Shown: positions 52,334 to 60,493 of the stretch, piece by piece | Numbering within the stretch: position 1 is the first letter of the stretch | Layout of the letters: every line of letters begins with the position of its first letter | Assembly (NCBI RefSeq): GCF_017948455.1 | Contig: NZ_JAFFSU010000015.1 | Span: forward strand, 142,408 to 206,407 | DNA length: 64,000 bases | Reading direction: 5' to 3' | Source: Streptomyces sp. GESEQ-4 | Lineage (GTDB): Bacteria > Actinomycetota > Actinomycetes > Streptomycetales > Streptomycetaceae | Notes under the pieces: model-generated | Seen by the model: only the letters and a program-made list of their open reading frames with translations | What the model was told of the DNA's origin: nothing | Database searches by the model: none | Made by a program: the position numbers and the translations under genes

Positions 52334-53352
52334 TGCTGCTGTCCATCGACGACGCGACCGTGCGGTTCGGCGGGCGGGCCGTGCTCGACGCCGTCGGCCT
52401 GGAGGTCGCCGAGCACGAGATCGTGTGCGTGCTCGGGCCCAGCGGCAGCGGCAAGTCGACCCTGCTGCGGGCGGTGGCGGGGCTGCAACACCTCGATTCC
52501 GGGCGGGTGTTGCTCGACGGTCGCGACCAGGTGGGGGTGCCCGCGCATCGGCGTGGGGTCGGGTTGATGTTCCAGGACCATCAGCTGTTCCCGCAGCGGG
52601 ACGTGGGCGGCAATGTGGCCTTCGGGTTGCGGATGCGTGGGGCGTCGAAGGGGCAACAGGCCGAGCGGGTACGGGAGTTGTTGGACCTCGTCGGTCTGCC
52701 GGGGGCCGCGCGTCGCGCCGTGGCGTCCCTCTCCGGCGGTGAGCAGCAGCGGGTGGCGCTCGCCCGTGCGCTCGCGCCGCAGCCGCGGCTGCTGATGCTG
52801 GACGAGCCGCTGGGGCAGCTCGACCGTTCGCTGCGGGAGCGGCTGGTCGTCGAACTCCGGGAACTCTTCGGCCGGTTGGGTACAACCGTGCTCGCCGTCA
52901 CCCACGACCAGGGTGAGGCCTTCGCGCTTGCCGACCGGGTCGTGGTGATGCGGGACGGGCGGATCGCCCAGACCGGGACGCCGCTGGAGGTCTGGCAGCG
53001 GCCGGTGGACGAGTTCGTGGCGCGATTCCTCGGCTTCGACAATGTGGTCCAGGGGGCGGTCAGCGGGGCGGTCGCGGACACGCCGTGGGGGAAGGTGCCG
53101 GTCGGTGAGAGCGCGGCGCAGGGGACACGGACGCTCCTTGTACGGCCCGCCGGGGTACGGCTGGTCTCCGCCGACGCGGGTCTGCGCTGCACGGTGACTG
53201 CCCGCACCTTCAAGGGCACCCATGTCGCTGTGCACCTCCAGGCGGGGGACGCGCCGAGGCTCGAGGCGGGGTGTGCGCTGCGGGAGGCGCCGGAGGTGGG
53301 GGACGTGGTGGGGGTGGAGTTCGACGCGGCGGAAGTTGTTGTGCTGGCGTGA
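52333..53352 (+). CDS. thiQ: Thiamine ABC transporter, ATP-binding protein
   Basis: 339 residues. Walker A GPSGSGKST (about residues 36-44), Q-loop MFQDHQLF, signature SLSGGEQQRVALARAL (about 134-149), Walker B LLMLDEP (about 156-162) and H-loop VTHD. A C-terminal domain of about 100 residues (VVQGAVSGAVADTPWG) is of the regulatory OB/TOBE type. Energises ThiBP uptake. Confidence 0.94.
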   Translation: MLLSIDDATVRFGGRAVLDAVGLEVAEHEIVCVLGPSGSGKSTLLRAVAGLQHLDSGRVLLDGRDQVGVPAHRRGVGLMFQDHQLFPQRDVGGNVAFGLRMRGASKGQQAERVRELLDLVGLPGAARRAVASLSGGEQQRVALARALAPQPRLLMLDEPLGQLDRSLRERLVVELRELFGRLGTTVLAVTHDQGEAFALADRVVVMRDGRIAQTGTPLEVWQRPVDEFVARFLGFDNVVQGAVSGAVADTPWGKVPVGESAAQGTRTLLVRPAGVRLVSADAGLRCTVTARTFKGTHVAVHLQAGDAPRLEAGCALREAPEVGDVVGVEFDAAEVVVLA

Positions 53353-53390
53353 TCCGGGGGCTTGGCGGTGACCGGCGTTGGTGCGGGCCG

Positions 53391-53510
53391 GGGGTGGGTC
53401 GCGTGGCCCGGCGCGGTGGCTGAGGTGAGGTGGGTCGCGCGGCCCGGCGCTTGCGGGGTGCCGCCTGCGCCCACCCGTGCCGCCCCAGGCGGCACGCATG
53501 CCCGCAGCTT
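53391..53510 (+). repeat. Dispersed repeat family 2, copy C
   Basis: Full copy at 53430-53510 (GGTGGGTCGCGCGGCCCGGC to CGCATGCCCGCAGCTT), preceded by a second partial copy of its first part at 53391-53413 (GGGGTGGGTCGCGTGGCCCG). Contains the stem GTGCCGCC-CCA-GGCGGCAC. Lies between the convergent thiQ and LAETG genes. Confidence 0.85.
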
Positions 53511-53532
53511 GGGGCTGGGCGAGGGCATTGAT

Positions 53533-53562
53533 GTGGCCCGCCCCGGGTGCGGGACGGGCCAC
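53533..53562. terminator. Bidirectional hairpin between thiQ and the LAETG gene
   Basis: GTGGCCCGCCCC (53533-53544) pairs with GGGACGGGCCAC (53551-53562) with one mismatch over a six-base loop. Likely the real terminator of thiBPQ. Confidence 0.7.
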
Positions 53563-53585
53563 GGTCGTGCGGTGGTGCCTGGGGG

Positions 53586-54287
53586 TCAGCGGCTGCTGTT
53601 CGTCCCGCGGCGGCGGAAGCCGAAGTAGACGGCGCCGCCGCCTACGGCGACCAGGGCTGCCGCGATGCCGGCGATGATGCCGGTGTTGGAGTTGGCGCCG
53701 GTCTCGGCGAGGTTGGAGTCACCGGCCGCCGGGGACGGGGCGCTGCTCGGGGCGTCCGCGGGCGGGGTGCTGTCGCTCTCCGAGGCCGACGGGGTCGGGG
53801 TGGGCGTGTCGGACTCGGCCGGGGTGGAGGGGGCGTCCGACGGCGTCGGCGTGGCCGGCGGGGTCGGGTTCTCCTCCTTCTTGCAGGCCGTGGCCGGGGT
53901 GACGAGGTTGGGCTTGATGTCCTCGTTCACGTAGGGCGCGGCGTCGACGTGGATGCGGTACTCCGCGTTCGGCTTCCAGTTCTCGGTGAAGGTGATGGTC
54001 ACACCCTCGCGCGAACCCTTGACCAGCTGCTCGCCGACCTTCTTCAGATCGGCGCCGTTGTTCTGCAGGTACACGGTGACGGTCGCCGGGACACCGGTGG
54101 GGTCCACGTCGGTGACGGTGATGACACCCTTGTCACCGTCACACTTGGCGGCGGCCGAGAACTCGCTGATGTCGCAGGCGAGGGCGTTGCCCGCGGAACC
54201 GAGCGCGAGCGCGGCCGAGGCGGAGGCGACACCGAGGATGCGCACCGAGCGTGCGACGGTACGGCGGGATAGGGGCAGGACTGCCAC
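53586..54287 (-). CDS. LAETG-anchored cell-surface protein (sortase E type)
   Basis: 233 residues from GTG at 54287, with AAGGAC upstream (minus strand). Signal peptide about 1-37 (VARSVRILGVASASAALALG, cleaved near ALA). The mature part (about 40-140) reads CDISEFSAAAKCDGDKG with two cysteines able to pair, then an Ig-like beta domain, then CKKEENPTPPATPTP and a Pro/Ser/Thr/Glu wall-spanning linker. It ends with the sorting signal LAETG, a hydrophobic helix and FRRRGTNSSR. LAxTG is the actinobacterial sortase E signal. Covalently wall-attached; ligand unknown. Confidence 0.88.
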   Translation of the reverse strand: MAVLPLSRRTVARSVRILGVASASAALALGSAGNALACDISEFSAAAKCDGDKGVITVTDVDPTGVPATVTVYLQNNGADLKKVGEQLVKGSREGVTITFTENWKPNAEYRIHVDAAPYVNEDIKPNLVTPATACKKEENPTPPATPTPSDAPSTPAESDTPTPTPSASESDSTPPADAPSSAPSPAAGDSNLAETGANSNTGIIAGIAAALVAVGGGAVYFGFRRRGTNSSR

Positions 54288-54434
54288 GTTTGTCCTTCGT
54301 GTGATGCGCAAATGCGGGGGGCTGAGGGGGTGTTGATGGGACACCAACATTCCCAGGAGTCTCACAGATGTATAAGCGCGGCATAAGAACTGTCAACGCA
54401 TATGCGCGACACGGCCCTCGGCTTTGCCCTCTTA

Positions 54435-55568
54435 TTAACCGCCGACACGTTTCAGCGCCGCCGGAGCCTCCTCGATTCGGTCAACCAGGGCAATTCGGGC
54501 CTCCATCGACCGGCCCCGCGCCAGCGCCTGCAGCAGCGGCCAGGTCGGCAGCCGCTCCGTCCAGTGCGCACGGTTCACCAGCACCATGGGCGTGGGCTCG
54601 CCCCGCGACTCGTAGTAGTTCGGCGTCGCGTTGTCGAAGATCTCCTGTACGGTCCCGGCGGCACCCGGCAGGAAGACGACACCCGCGGTGGAGCGGGCCA
54701 GCAGGCCGTCCTCGCGGGTGGCGTTGGCGAAGTACTTGGCGATGTGCGCGGCGAACGCGTTGGGCGGCTCATGGCCGTAGAACCAGGTCGGGATGCCCAC
54801 GGAAGGACCGCCGTCCGGCCACCGCTCACGGACCTCGAACGCGGCGCGCGCCCAGTCGGTGATCGACGGGACGAACGTCGGGGTCTTCCCGAGGAGTTGG
54901 AGCGCCTCGGTGAGCATCGCGTCGCCGAACGGGGCCGCGTACGCGCCGAGATTCGCCGCCTCCATCGCGCCCGGCCCGCCGCCCGTGGCGACGGTGAAAC
55001 CGGCACGGGCCAGCTCGCGGCCGAGCCGTGCGGCGCCCGCGTACTCCTCGGTGCCGCGCGCCATCGCATGCCCGCCCATCACGCCCACCACCCGGGCGCC
55101 GACGAGGAGTTCGTCGAGCGCGTCCGAGATCGCGTCGTCGTGGATCGCGCGCAGCATGGAGCCGAATATGTCGCCGTCCGACTTGGTCCGCTGGAACCAG
55201 GCGTACGCGAGGGCGTCCGGTGTCGCCTCGTACCCCTTGTCGAGCGAGGCGAACAACTCGGCGGGCGAGTAGACGAACCCGCGGTACGGGTCGAAGGGGA
55301 GTCCCGGGACCGGCGGGAAGACCAAGGACCCCGAGGCGCGCACATGTGCGGCGGCCTCGGGGTCCATCGGGCAGCCGAGGAAGACGGCGCCCGTGGCGTC
55401 CGTGGTCAGCAGGACGTCCGTACGGTCCGTCAGATCGACGGCCTGGACACGGTGATGGGCGAGCGAGCCGAGCGTTGCGACCACCTCGTCGAACTCGGCG
55501 AGGGACTCGATCTCACGGTCGTGGGAGCGGTCGAATGTATGGGCGGGTGTGGAGTGCACCCGCCCCAT
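54435..55568 (-). CDS. LOG-family (TIGR00730-like) protein
   Basis: 377 residues, longer than typical LOG proteins (about 190) because of an N-terminal extension of about 150 residues (MGRVHSTPAHTFDRSHDREI on). The LOG core has VGVMGGHAMARGTEEYAGAA, TVATGGGPGAMEAANLGA (about 195-212) and the second motif VVFLPGAAGTVQEIFD (about 294-309) in the PGGxGTxxE position. LOG enzymes release cytokinin-like bases from nucleotides, but many bacterial members have other or unknown substrates. The family 1 repeat lies upstream of its start. Confidence 0.85.
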   Translation of the reverse strand: MGRVHSTPAHTFDRSHDREIESLAEFDEVVATLGSLAHHRVQAVDLTDRTDVLLTTDATGAVFLGCPMDPEAAAHVRASGSLVFPPVPGLPFDPYRGFVYSPAELFASLDKGYEATPDALAYAWFQRTKSDGDIFGSMLRAIHDDAISDALDELLVGARVVGVMGGHAMARGTEEYAGAARLGRELARAGFTVATGGGPGAMEAANLGAYAAPFGDAMLTEALQLLGKTPTFVPSITDWARAAFEVRERWPDGGPSVGIPTWFYGHEPPNAFAAHIAKYFANATREDGLLARSTAGVVFLPGAAGTVQEIFDNATPNYYESRGEPTPMVLVNRAHWTERLPTWPLLQALARGRSMEARIALVDRIEEAPAALKRVGG

Positions 55569-55597
55569 GCTAGGGGCTCCGCCGAGGGGCGGGATGG

Positions 55598-55667
55598 GTT
55601 GTCTTTCGGCTGCGGGTCCGTTGTGGCTGGTCGCGCAGTTCCCCGCGCCCCTTAGGGCGTTGCTGCT
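55598..55667 (-). repeat. Dispersed repeat family 1, intergenic copy
   Basis: Inverted relative to the smc copy. On the minus strand: GCAACGCCCTAAGGGGCGCG, then GGGAACTGCGCGACCAGCCA, then CAACGGACCCGCAGCCGAAA. Lies between the LOG gene start and the VOC gene stop, a typical intergenic position. Confidence 0.85.
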
Positions 55668-55670
55668 AGG

Positions 55671-56078
55671 TCAGCCTGCTACCGCCGCCGGGTCCATCCA
55701 GATGACCTCCCAGGTGTGGCCGTCGAGGTCGTCGAAGGCGCGGCCGTACATGAAGCCCTGGTCCTGGGTCTCGCCGGTGGGGGAACCGCCCAGGGCGAGC
55801 GCCTTGTCGACCAGTTCGTCGACCTTCTCGCGGGTCTCCGCGCTCAGCGCGATCAGCACTTGGCTGGTCTTCGTGGCATCCGCGATCTCCTTCTTCGTGA
55901 AGGTCGAGTAGAACGATTTCTTGAGCAGCATCGCCACGATCGTGTCGCTGATCACGACCGAGGCCGCGTTCTCGTCGCTGAACTGCTCGTTGATCGAGTA
56001 ACCCAGCCCCGTGAAGAACTTCTTCGAGGCGTCGAGGTCGTTCACGGGCAGGTTCAGGAAGATCATCTGCTGGTACAT
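55671..56078 (-). CDS. VOC/glyoxalase-fold protein
   Basis: 135 residues with GGGAGAG upstream of the ATG. Two beta-alpha-beta-beta-beta halves: MIFLNLPVNDLDASKKFFTG (about 5-24) and GGSPTGETQDQGFMYGRAFD on to DLDGHTWEVIWMDP. The final Glu (HTWEV) and other metal ligands are plausible for a metal-binding VOC protein, perhaps detoxification. Monocistronic. A longer upstream frame to 56144 lacks a ribosome site. Confidence 0.85.
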   Translation of the reverse strand: MYQQMIFLNLPVNDLDASKKFFTGLGYSINEQFSDENAASVVISDTIVAMLLKKSFYSTFTKKEIADATKTSQVLIALSAETREKVDELVDKALALGGSPTGETQDQGFMYGRAFDDLDGHTWEVIWMDPAAVAG

Positions 56079-56186
56079 CGTGGGCTCTCCCATCGAGTTC
56101 GTGTCGTTACGTGGGGGTAGACCCAAGGGTCGCTCAGAACTCATCGCCGTGCGGGGACTTTTTTCGTACGTCTTCTCGTACGACGC

Positions 56187-57539
56187 TCAGTTGGCGGCCA
56201 TCGGCAGCGCCGCCAGTTCGGCGACGGTCAGGGTGAGCGGGCCGAACAGGGCCAGCAGGGCGCCGGCGCGGAGGGCGGCGGCGCTGCGGAGCATGGCGGT
56301 GGGGGCACCGAGGCGCAGGAGGGCGGCGGTGGTGTCGGCGCGGGCCTGCTTCGCCTCCACGGCGGCGGTGAGGAGGGTGGCCGCGGTGCAGCCGACGACC
56401 ACGAGGGCGCCGAGGTCGGTGAGCGATCCGAGGGGCTGGACCTCGGTGTCGTGGACGAGGGCGGTCGTGTACGCCGCCGAGGCTACGGCGCAGACGATGC
56501 CCAGGGGGCGGCCGATGCGGGCGGACTCCGCCATGAGGACGCGGCCCGCGAGGAGGCGCAGGGCGCCGGGGTGGGCGGACTGGAGGAGGCGGCCGCAGAG
56601 GTGGGTGAGGCCGGGGGCGGCGAGGGCGAGGCCGAGGGCGGTGAGGGCCCAGCCCGCGAGGAGGCCGGGGGAGGTGGGGTCTGCGGTGCGGCTGGCGTAG
56701 GCCTCTACGGTGAGGCCTGCGGCGAGGACGGTGATGCCCCAGGGGAGGCCGCGGGGCGCTTCGCGGGGGGCTGGGGGGTCGGGGTCGGGGACGTCGGCCG
56801 GTGCGGCGTCCGGGGTTGCCGCTGAGGGGTCGGTCGCGCTGCCCGGCGCTTGCGGGGTGCCGCCTGCGCCCACCCGTGCCGCCCCAGGCGGCACGACTGC
56901 CCGCAGCTGGGCGGGACGGCTGCCCGCAACTTGGCGGCCGAAGCGTCCGTACGCCCCGAACGTCTCGCGTGCCGCCGCCAAGCCGTACGCGCCGAAGCGG
57001 CCGTATTTCCGGGGGGCACCGGGGCTGCGTGGGTCCTTCGGGCGTAGTGCCAGGGCTGTCGAGAGGGACGCTGTTGCGGGTACCAGGGACAGCAGCGTCA
57101 GGGTTGCCGGGAGGGGCAGGGGTTGCCCTGTCGCCAGGTACTCCGTTGCCGCGCCGTCGAACGGTACGCCCGTGAGGTCGCCTCGTAGGTGGAGGAAGGT
57201 CACGAGGGCGAGGAGGGAGCCGAGGGTGGTGGCGAGGGCGGTCGTGAGGGCGGAGGTGATCATCAGGCGGGCCGGGCCCAGGCCGATTGCGGAGAGGCCG
57301 GGGCGGGGTTTGGTTCCCGGGTCCGTGCGGGCCACCGCCACGGCGAAGTAGACCGTGGTGGCGAGGGGGGCCGTGCACCAGGTCAGGCGGAGGGTCGACG
57401 CGGCGGGGTCCTGGTGGGACATCGCGTGGCCCAGGGCGGAGAGAAGCAGGAAGCCCGTCGCGGCCGAGGCGGCGGCCACCGCGAGGCGGCGCAGATGTAC
57501 GGCGGGCTGGGCGACGCGGGTCAGACGGAGAGCGAGCAC
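56187..57539 (-). CDS. ABC-type membrane permease with repeat insertion
   Basis: 450 residues with many hydrophobic helices (about 20-45, 58-72, 95-118, 143-165, and after 255). It overlaps the ATPase by 19 bases, so the pair likely forms one ABC transporter, akin to FtsX/MacB-like two-gene Streptomyces exporters. Residues about 170-250 are not membrane-like: RKYGRFGAYG and FGAYGRFGRQ form a quasi-repeat, then about 203-237 is encoded by a family 2 repeat (LRAVVPPGAARVGAGGTPQA), then a Pro/Asp/Ala linker. Function unknown. Confidence 0.75.
   Translation of the reverse strand: MLALRLTRVAQPAVHLRRLAVAAASAATGFLLLSALGHAMSHQDPAASTLRLTWCTAPLATTVYFAVAVARTDPGTKPRPGLSAIGLGPARLMITSALTTALATTLGSLLALVTFLHLRGDLTGVPFDGAATEYLATGQPLPLPATLTLLSLVPATASLSTALALRPKDPRSPGAPRKYGRFGAYGLAAARETFGAYGRFGRQVAGSRPAQLRAVVPPGAARVGAGGTPQAPGSATDPSAATPDAAPADVPDPDPPAPREAPRGLPWGITVLAAGLTVEAYASRTADPTSPGLLAGWALTALGLALAAPGLTHLCGRLLQSAHPGALRLLAGRVLMAESARIGRPLGIVCAVASAAYTTALVHDTEVQPLGSLTDLGALVVVGCTAATLLTAAVEAKQARADTTAALLRLGAPTAMLRSAAALRAGALLALFGPLTLTVAELAALPMAAN
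56826..56932 (+). repeat. Dispersed repeat family 2, copy D, inside the ABC permease
   Basis: GGGGTCGGTCGCGCTGCCCG to GACTGCCCGCAGCTG, plus a short second piece CGGGACGGCTGCCCGCAACTT (56912-56932, minus 1 base). Read on the minus strand it is in the permease frame without a stop. Confidence 0.85.
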
Positions 57540-58261
57540 GCGGCCCGGCCTTCCGACTCGGTGACCGGGGGCAGATGCACCGTGGTCACGCGCCGGCCGT
57601 CCAGGAGGGAGACCGTGCGGTCCGCGACCGCCGCCGTTTCCGGGTCGTGCGTCGCCAGGATCACGGTGATGCCGTGCGAGCGGGCCGCCGTGGTGAGCGT
57701 GCGCAGGACGTGGCCGCGGTCGGCGCGGTGCAGGGGGGCCGTCGGTTCGTCCGCGAACAGCACCATGGGGGTCGGGGCCAGGGCCCTGGCGAGCGAGACG
57801 CGCTGGCGCTCCGCCTGGACCATCTCGTGCGGCCGCTTACGGGCACGGTCGCCGACGTCCAGACGCTCCAGCCACTCCATCGCGGCCACCTTGGCGCGAC
57901 GGCGACTGGTGCCGCGGAGCATCAGCGGCAGGGCGGCGTTCTCCCAGGCGTTGAGTTCGGGGACGAGCAGCGGGGCCGGGTCGATCCAGGCGAAGCGGTC
58001 GCGGCGCAGCCGTTCCCGGGCGATCGGGCCCATGGTGTGCACCGGCAGGCTGTTGAACCAGACCTCGCCGCGCAACGGTCGTACCAGACCGGACAGACAT
58101 CTCAGCAGCGTCGTCTTGCCGCTGCCGCGCGGGCCGCTCACCGCGACGATCTCGCCCTCCTGGACGTGGAGGGAGACGCCGCCGAGCGCGGGCGAGCCGT
58201 CGTCGTGCTGGAAGTGCAGGGCGCGTGCCCAGAGAACGTCGTTGTCCGGCGGAGCCACCAT
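57521..58261 (-). CDS. ABC transporter ATP-binding protein with degenerate motifs
   Basis: 246 residues. Walker A GPRGSGKTT (about residues 43-51) and Walker B MVLFADEP (about 166-173) are intact, with an H-loop ATHD. The signature normally LSGGQ is HEMVQAERQRVSLARALA, and the Q-loop reads FAWIDPAPLL without Gln. Family closest to LolD/MacB-type exporters. Altered motifs may mean slow or absent ATP hydrolysis. Partner permease overlaps by 19 bases. Downstream of its start is a gap ending in a strong hairpin. Confidence 0.85.
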   Translation of the reverse strand: MVAPPDNDVLWARALHFQHDDGSPALGGVSLHVQEGEIVAVSGPRGSGKTTLLRCLSGLVRPLRGEVWFNSLPVHTMGPIARERLRRDRFAWIDPAPLLVPELNAWENAALPLMLRGTSRRRAKVAAMEWLERLDVGDRARKRPHEMVQAERQRVSLARALAPTPMVLFADEPTAPLHRADRGHVLRTLTTAARSHGITVILATHDPETAAVADRTVSLLDGRRVTTVHLPPVTESEGRAACSLSV

Positions 58262-58381
58262 GGGCGTACACCTCGTTCAGTCCGTAATTCCCGGTGCCGA
58301 TCCCCCAGGCGGGGGAACGAAGGCAGGGCCGGCCAGTTACAAGGCACGCTAGGGATGTGGGGCAGCAACGCCGGACAGCAC

Positions 58382-58428
58382 GCGGCCCGGGTGCACCCTT
58401 CTCACTCGCATGGGTGCACCCGGGCCGC
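58382..58428. terminator. Perfect 17-bp hairpin between aminotransferase and ABC genes
   Basis: 58382-58398 (GCGGCCCGGGTGCACCC) pairs exactly with 58412-58428 over a 13-base loop. It lies just after the aminotransferase stop on the minus strand. Confidence 0.85.
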
Positions 58429-58443
58429 ACAGGCGCCGGGGCT

Positions 58444-59808
58444 TTACAGCTTCGTCCACGCCTCCGTCAGCGTCGCGCGCAGGATCTGCTCGATCTCGTC
58501 GAACGTCTCCTGGTTGGAGATCAGCGGTGGGGCGAGCTGGACGACCGGGTCGCCGCGGTCGTCGGCACGGCAGTACAGGCCGTTGTCGTAGAGCGCCTTG
58601 GAGAGGAAGCCGTACAGGACGCGCTCGGTCTCCTCGTCGTCGAAGGACTCCTTGGTCGCCTTGTCCTTGACCAGCTCGATGCCGTAGAAGAAGCCGTTGC
58701 CGCGGACGTCGCCGACGATCGGCAGGTCGTGAAGCTTCTCCAGGGTCGACCGGAACGCGCCCTCGTTGTCGAGGACGTGCTGGTTGAGGCCCTCGCGCTC
58801 GAAGAGGTCGAGGTTGGCGAGGCCGACCGCGGCGGAGACCGGGTGACCGCCGAAGGTGTAGCCGTGCAGGAAGACGTTGTCCTCCTTGTAGAACGGCTCG
58901 GCGAGGCGGTCGGAGATGACACAGGCGCCGATCGGGGAGTAGCCCGAGGTCATGCCCTTGGCGCAGGTGATCATGTCCGGGACGTAGTCGAACTTGTCGC
59001 AGGCGAACATCGTGCCGAGGCGGCCGAAGGCGCAGATGACCTCGTCCGAGACCAGCAGTACGTCGTACTGGTCGCAGATCTCGCGGACGCGCTGGAAGTA
59101 GCCGGGCGGGGGCGGGAAGCAGCCGCCCGCGTTCTGCACGGGCTCCAGGAAGACGGCCGCGACCGTGTCCGCGCCCTCGAAGAGAATCTGCTGCTCGATC
59201 TGGTCGGCGGCCCAGCGGCCGAAGGCCTCCGGGTCGTCGCCGAAGAGCGGGGCGCGGTAGATGTTGGTGTTCGGGACCTTGTGCGCGCCCGGCACCAGCG
59301 GCTCGAAGGGGGCCTTCAGGGCCGGCAGACCCGTGATGGACAGGGCGCCCTGCGGGGTGCCGTGGTACGCGACCGCGCGGGAGATCACCTTGTGCTTGGT
59401 GGGCTTGCCGACCAGCTTGAAGTACTGCTTGGCCAGCTTCCAGGCGGTCTCCACCGCCTCGCCGCCGCCGGTGGTGAAGAAGACCTTGTTCAGGTCGCCG
59501 GGGGCGTGGTGCGCGAGGCGCTCGGCCAGCTCGATGGCCTTCGGGTGGGCGTAGGACCACACCGGGAAGAACGCCAGCTCCTGGGCCTGCTTGAAGGCGG
59601 TCTCCGCCAGCTCCACGCGGCCGTGGCCCGCCTGGACCACGAACAGACCGGCGAGACCGTCGAGGTACCGCTTGCCCTTGTCGTCGTAGATGTAGGTGCC
59701 CTCGCCCCGGACGATCGTGGGGACGGGGGACTTCTCGTACGAGGACATGCGGGTGAAGTGCATCCACAGGTGGTCGTACGCGGTCTGGCTGAGGTCCTTG
59801 GTACTCAC
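58444..59808 (-). CDS. Class III PLP aminotransferase (putrescine/GABA type)
   Basis: 454 residues. PLP fold type I: GAGTYIYDDKGK-like N-terminus, FFTTGGGEAVETAWKLAKQYF (about 109-129), LEPVQNAGGCFPPPP, LLVSDEVICAFGRLG with the Asp, and CAKGMTSGYSPIGA with the Schiff-base Lys (about residue 283). Position beside an AsnC regulator and an aminobutyraldehyde dehydrogenase suggests omega-amino group removal from GABA or putrescine in polyamine/amine use. Starts 20 bases after the regulator stop, probably one transcript. Confidence 0.88.
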   Translation of the reverse strand: MSTKDLSQTAYDHLWMHFTRMSSYEKSPVPTIVRGEGTYIYDDKGKRYLDGLAGLFVVQAGHGRVELAETAFKQAQELAFFPVWSYAHPKAIELAERLAHHAPGDLNKVFFTTGGGEAVETAWKLAKQYFKLVGKPTKHKVISRAVAYHGTPQGALSITGLPALKAPFEPLVPGAHKVPNTNIYRAPLFGDDPEAFGRWAADQIEQQILFEGADTVAAVFLEPVQNAGGCFPPPPGYFQRVREICDQYDVLLVSDEVICAFGRLGTMFACDKFDYVPDMITCAKGMTSGYSPIGACVISDRLAEPFYKEDNVFLHGYTFGGHPVSAAVGLANLDLFEREGLNQHVLDNEGAFRSTLEKLHDLPIVGDVRGNGFFYGIELVKDKATKESFDDEETERVLYGFLSKALYDNGLYCRADDRGDPVVQLAPPLISNQETFDEIEQILRATLTEAWTKL

Positions 59809-59827
59809 GGTTATCGGGTCCTCACGG

Positions 59828-60325
59828 TTATCGGGTTCCCCACATGTATGTCTGCTTCTTGAGCTTCAGATAGACGAAGCTCTCGGTGGAGCGCACTCCG
59901 GGGATGGCCCGGATGCGTCGGTTGATGACCTCCAGGAGGTGGTCGTCGTCCTCGCAGACGATCTCCACCATCAGGTCGAAGGAGCCGGCGGTCATCACCA
60001 CGTACTCGCATTCGGACATGGCGGTCAGCGCGTCGGCCACGGACTCCACGTCGCCCTCGACGTGGATGCCGACCATCGCCTGCCGGCGGAAGCCCACGGT
60101 GAGTGGGTCCGTGACGGCGACGATCTGCATCACGCCCTGGTCGAGCAGCTTCTGGACGCGCTGACGCACGGCCGCCTCGGAGAGGCCGACGGCCTTGCCG
60201 ATCGCGGCGTATGGCCGGCGGCCGTCCTCCTGGAGCTGTTCGATGATGGCGAGGGAGACGGCGTCCAGCTGGGGATTGCCGTTCCGCTGATCTGCGCTTC
60301 GACTGGCCACGACCTTACTGTGCAT
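59828..60325 (-). CDS. Lrp/AsnC-family transcription regulator
   Basis: 165 residues from ATG at 60325 (MHSKVVASRSADQRNGNPQL). N-terminal helix-turn-helix (LQEDGRRPYAAIGKAVGL, EAAVRQRVQKLLDQGVM) and a C-terminal RAM ligand/oligomer domain (MVGIHVEGDVESVADAL). The S. coelicolor orthologue at this locus (SCO5656) has been reported, from memory, as EpuRI, a regulator of polyamine utilisation. It probably controls the aminotransferase and the divergent dehydrogenase. Confidence 0.92.
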   Translation of the reverse strand: MHSKVVASRSADQRNGNPQLDAVSLAIIEQLQEDGRRPYAAIGKAVGLSEAAVRQRVQKLLDQGVMQIVAVTDPLTVGFRRQAMVGIHVEGDVESVADALTAMSECEYVVMTAGSFDLMVEIVCEDDDHLLEVINRRIRAIPGVRSTESFVYLKLKKQTYMWGTR

Positions 60326-60386
60326 GACGTCTCGACAGTTCCGCAAGGCTGGGGCGATGAAATTCGTTGTTTACATAGCCTGGACT

Positions 60387-60399
60387 TGCGGATTTCGCA
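60387..60399. promoter_or_regulatory. Candidate AsnC/Lrp operator
   Basis: TGCG, five bases (GATTT), CGCA, an inverted repeat of the Lrp/AsnC type, in the 168-base gap between the regulator and the divergent dehydrogenase. A related GTTCCGCAAGG piece lies at 60338-60348. Confidence 0.45.
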
Positions 60400-60493
60400 G
60401 AAACGGCGCGATCTGGGCTGTTGAAAACGTGGGCCGCGGGACTAGGGTGGGTGTCTCAGTCAATGGACAGTTCGACCTGACAGGAGGCCGGCA

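Noticed and set aside
50525..52885. 786-codon minus-strand open frame across thiB-thiP-thiQ
   Set aside because: Arg/Pro/His shadow frame, opposite three unmistakable transporter genes under a riboswitch.
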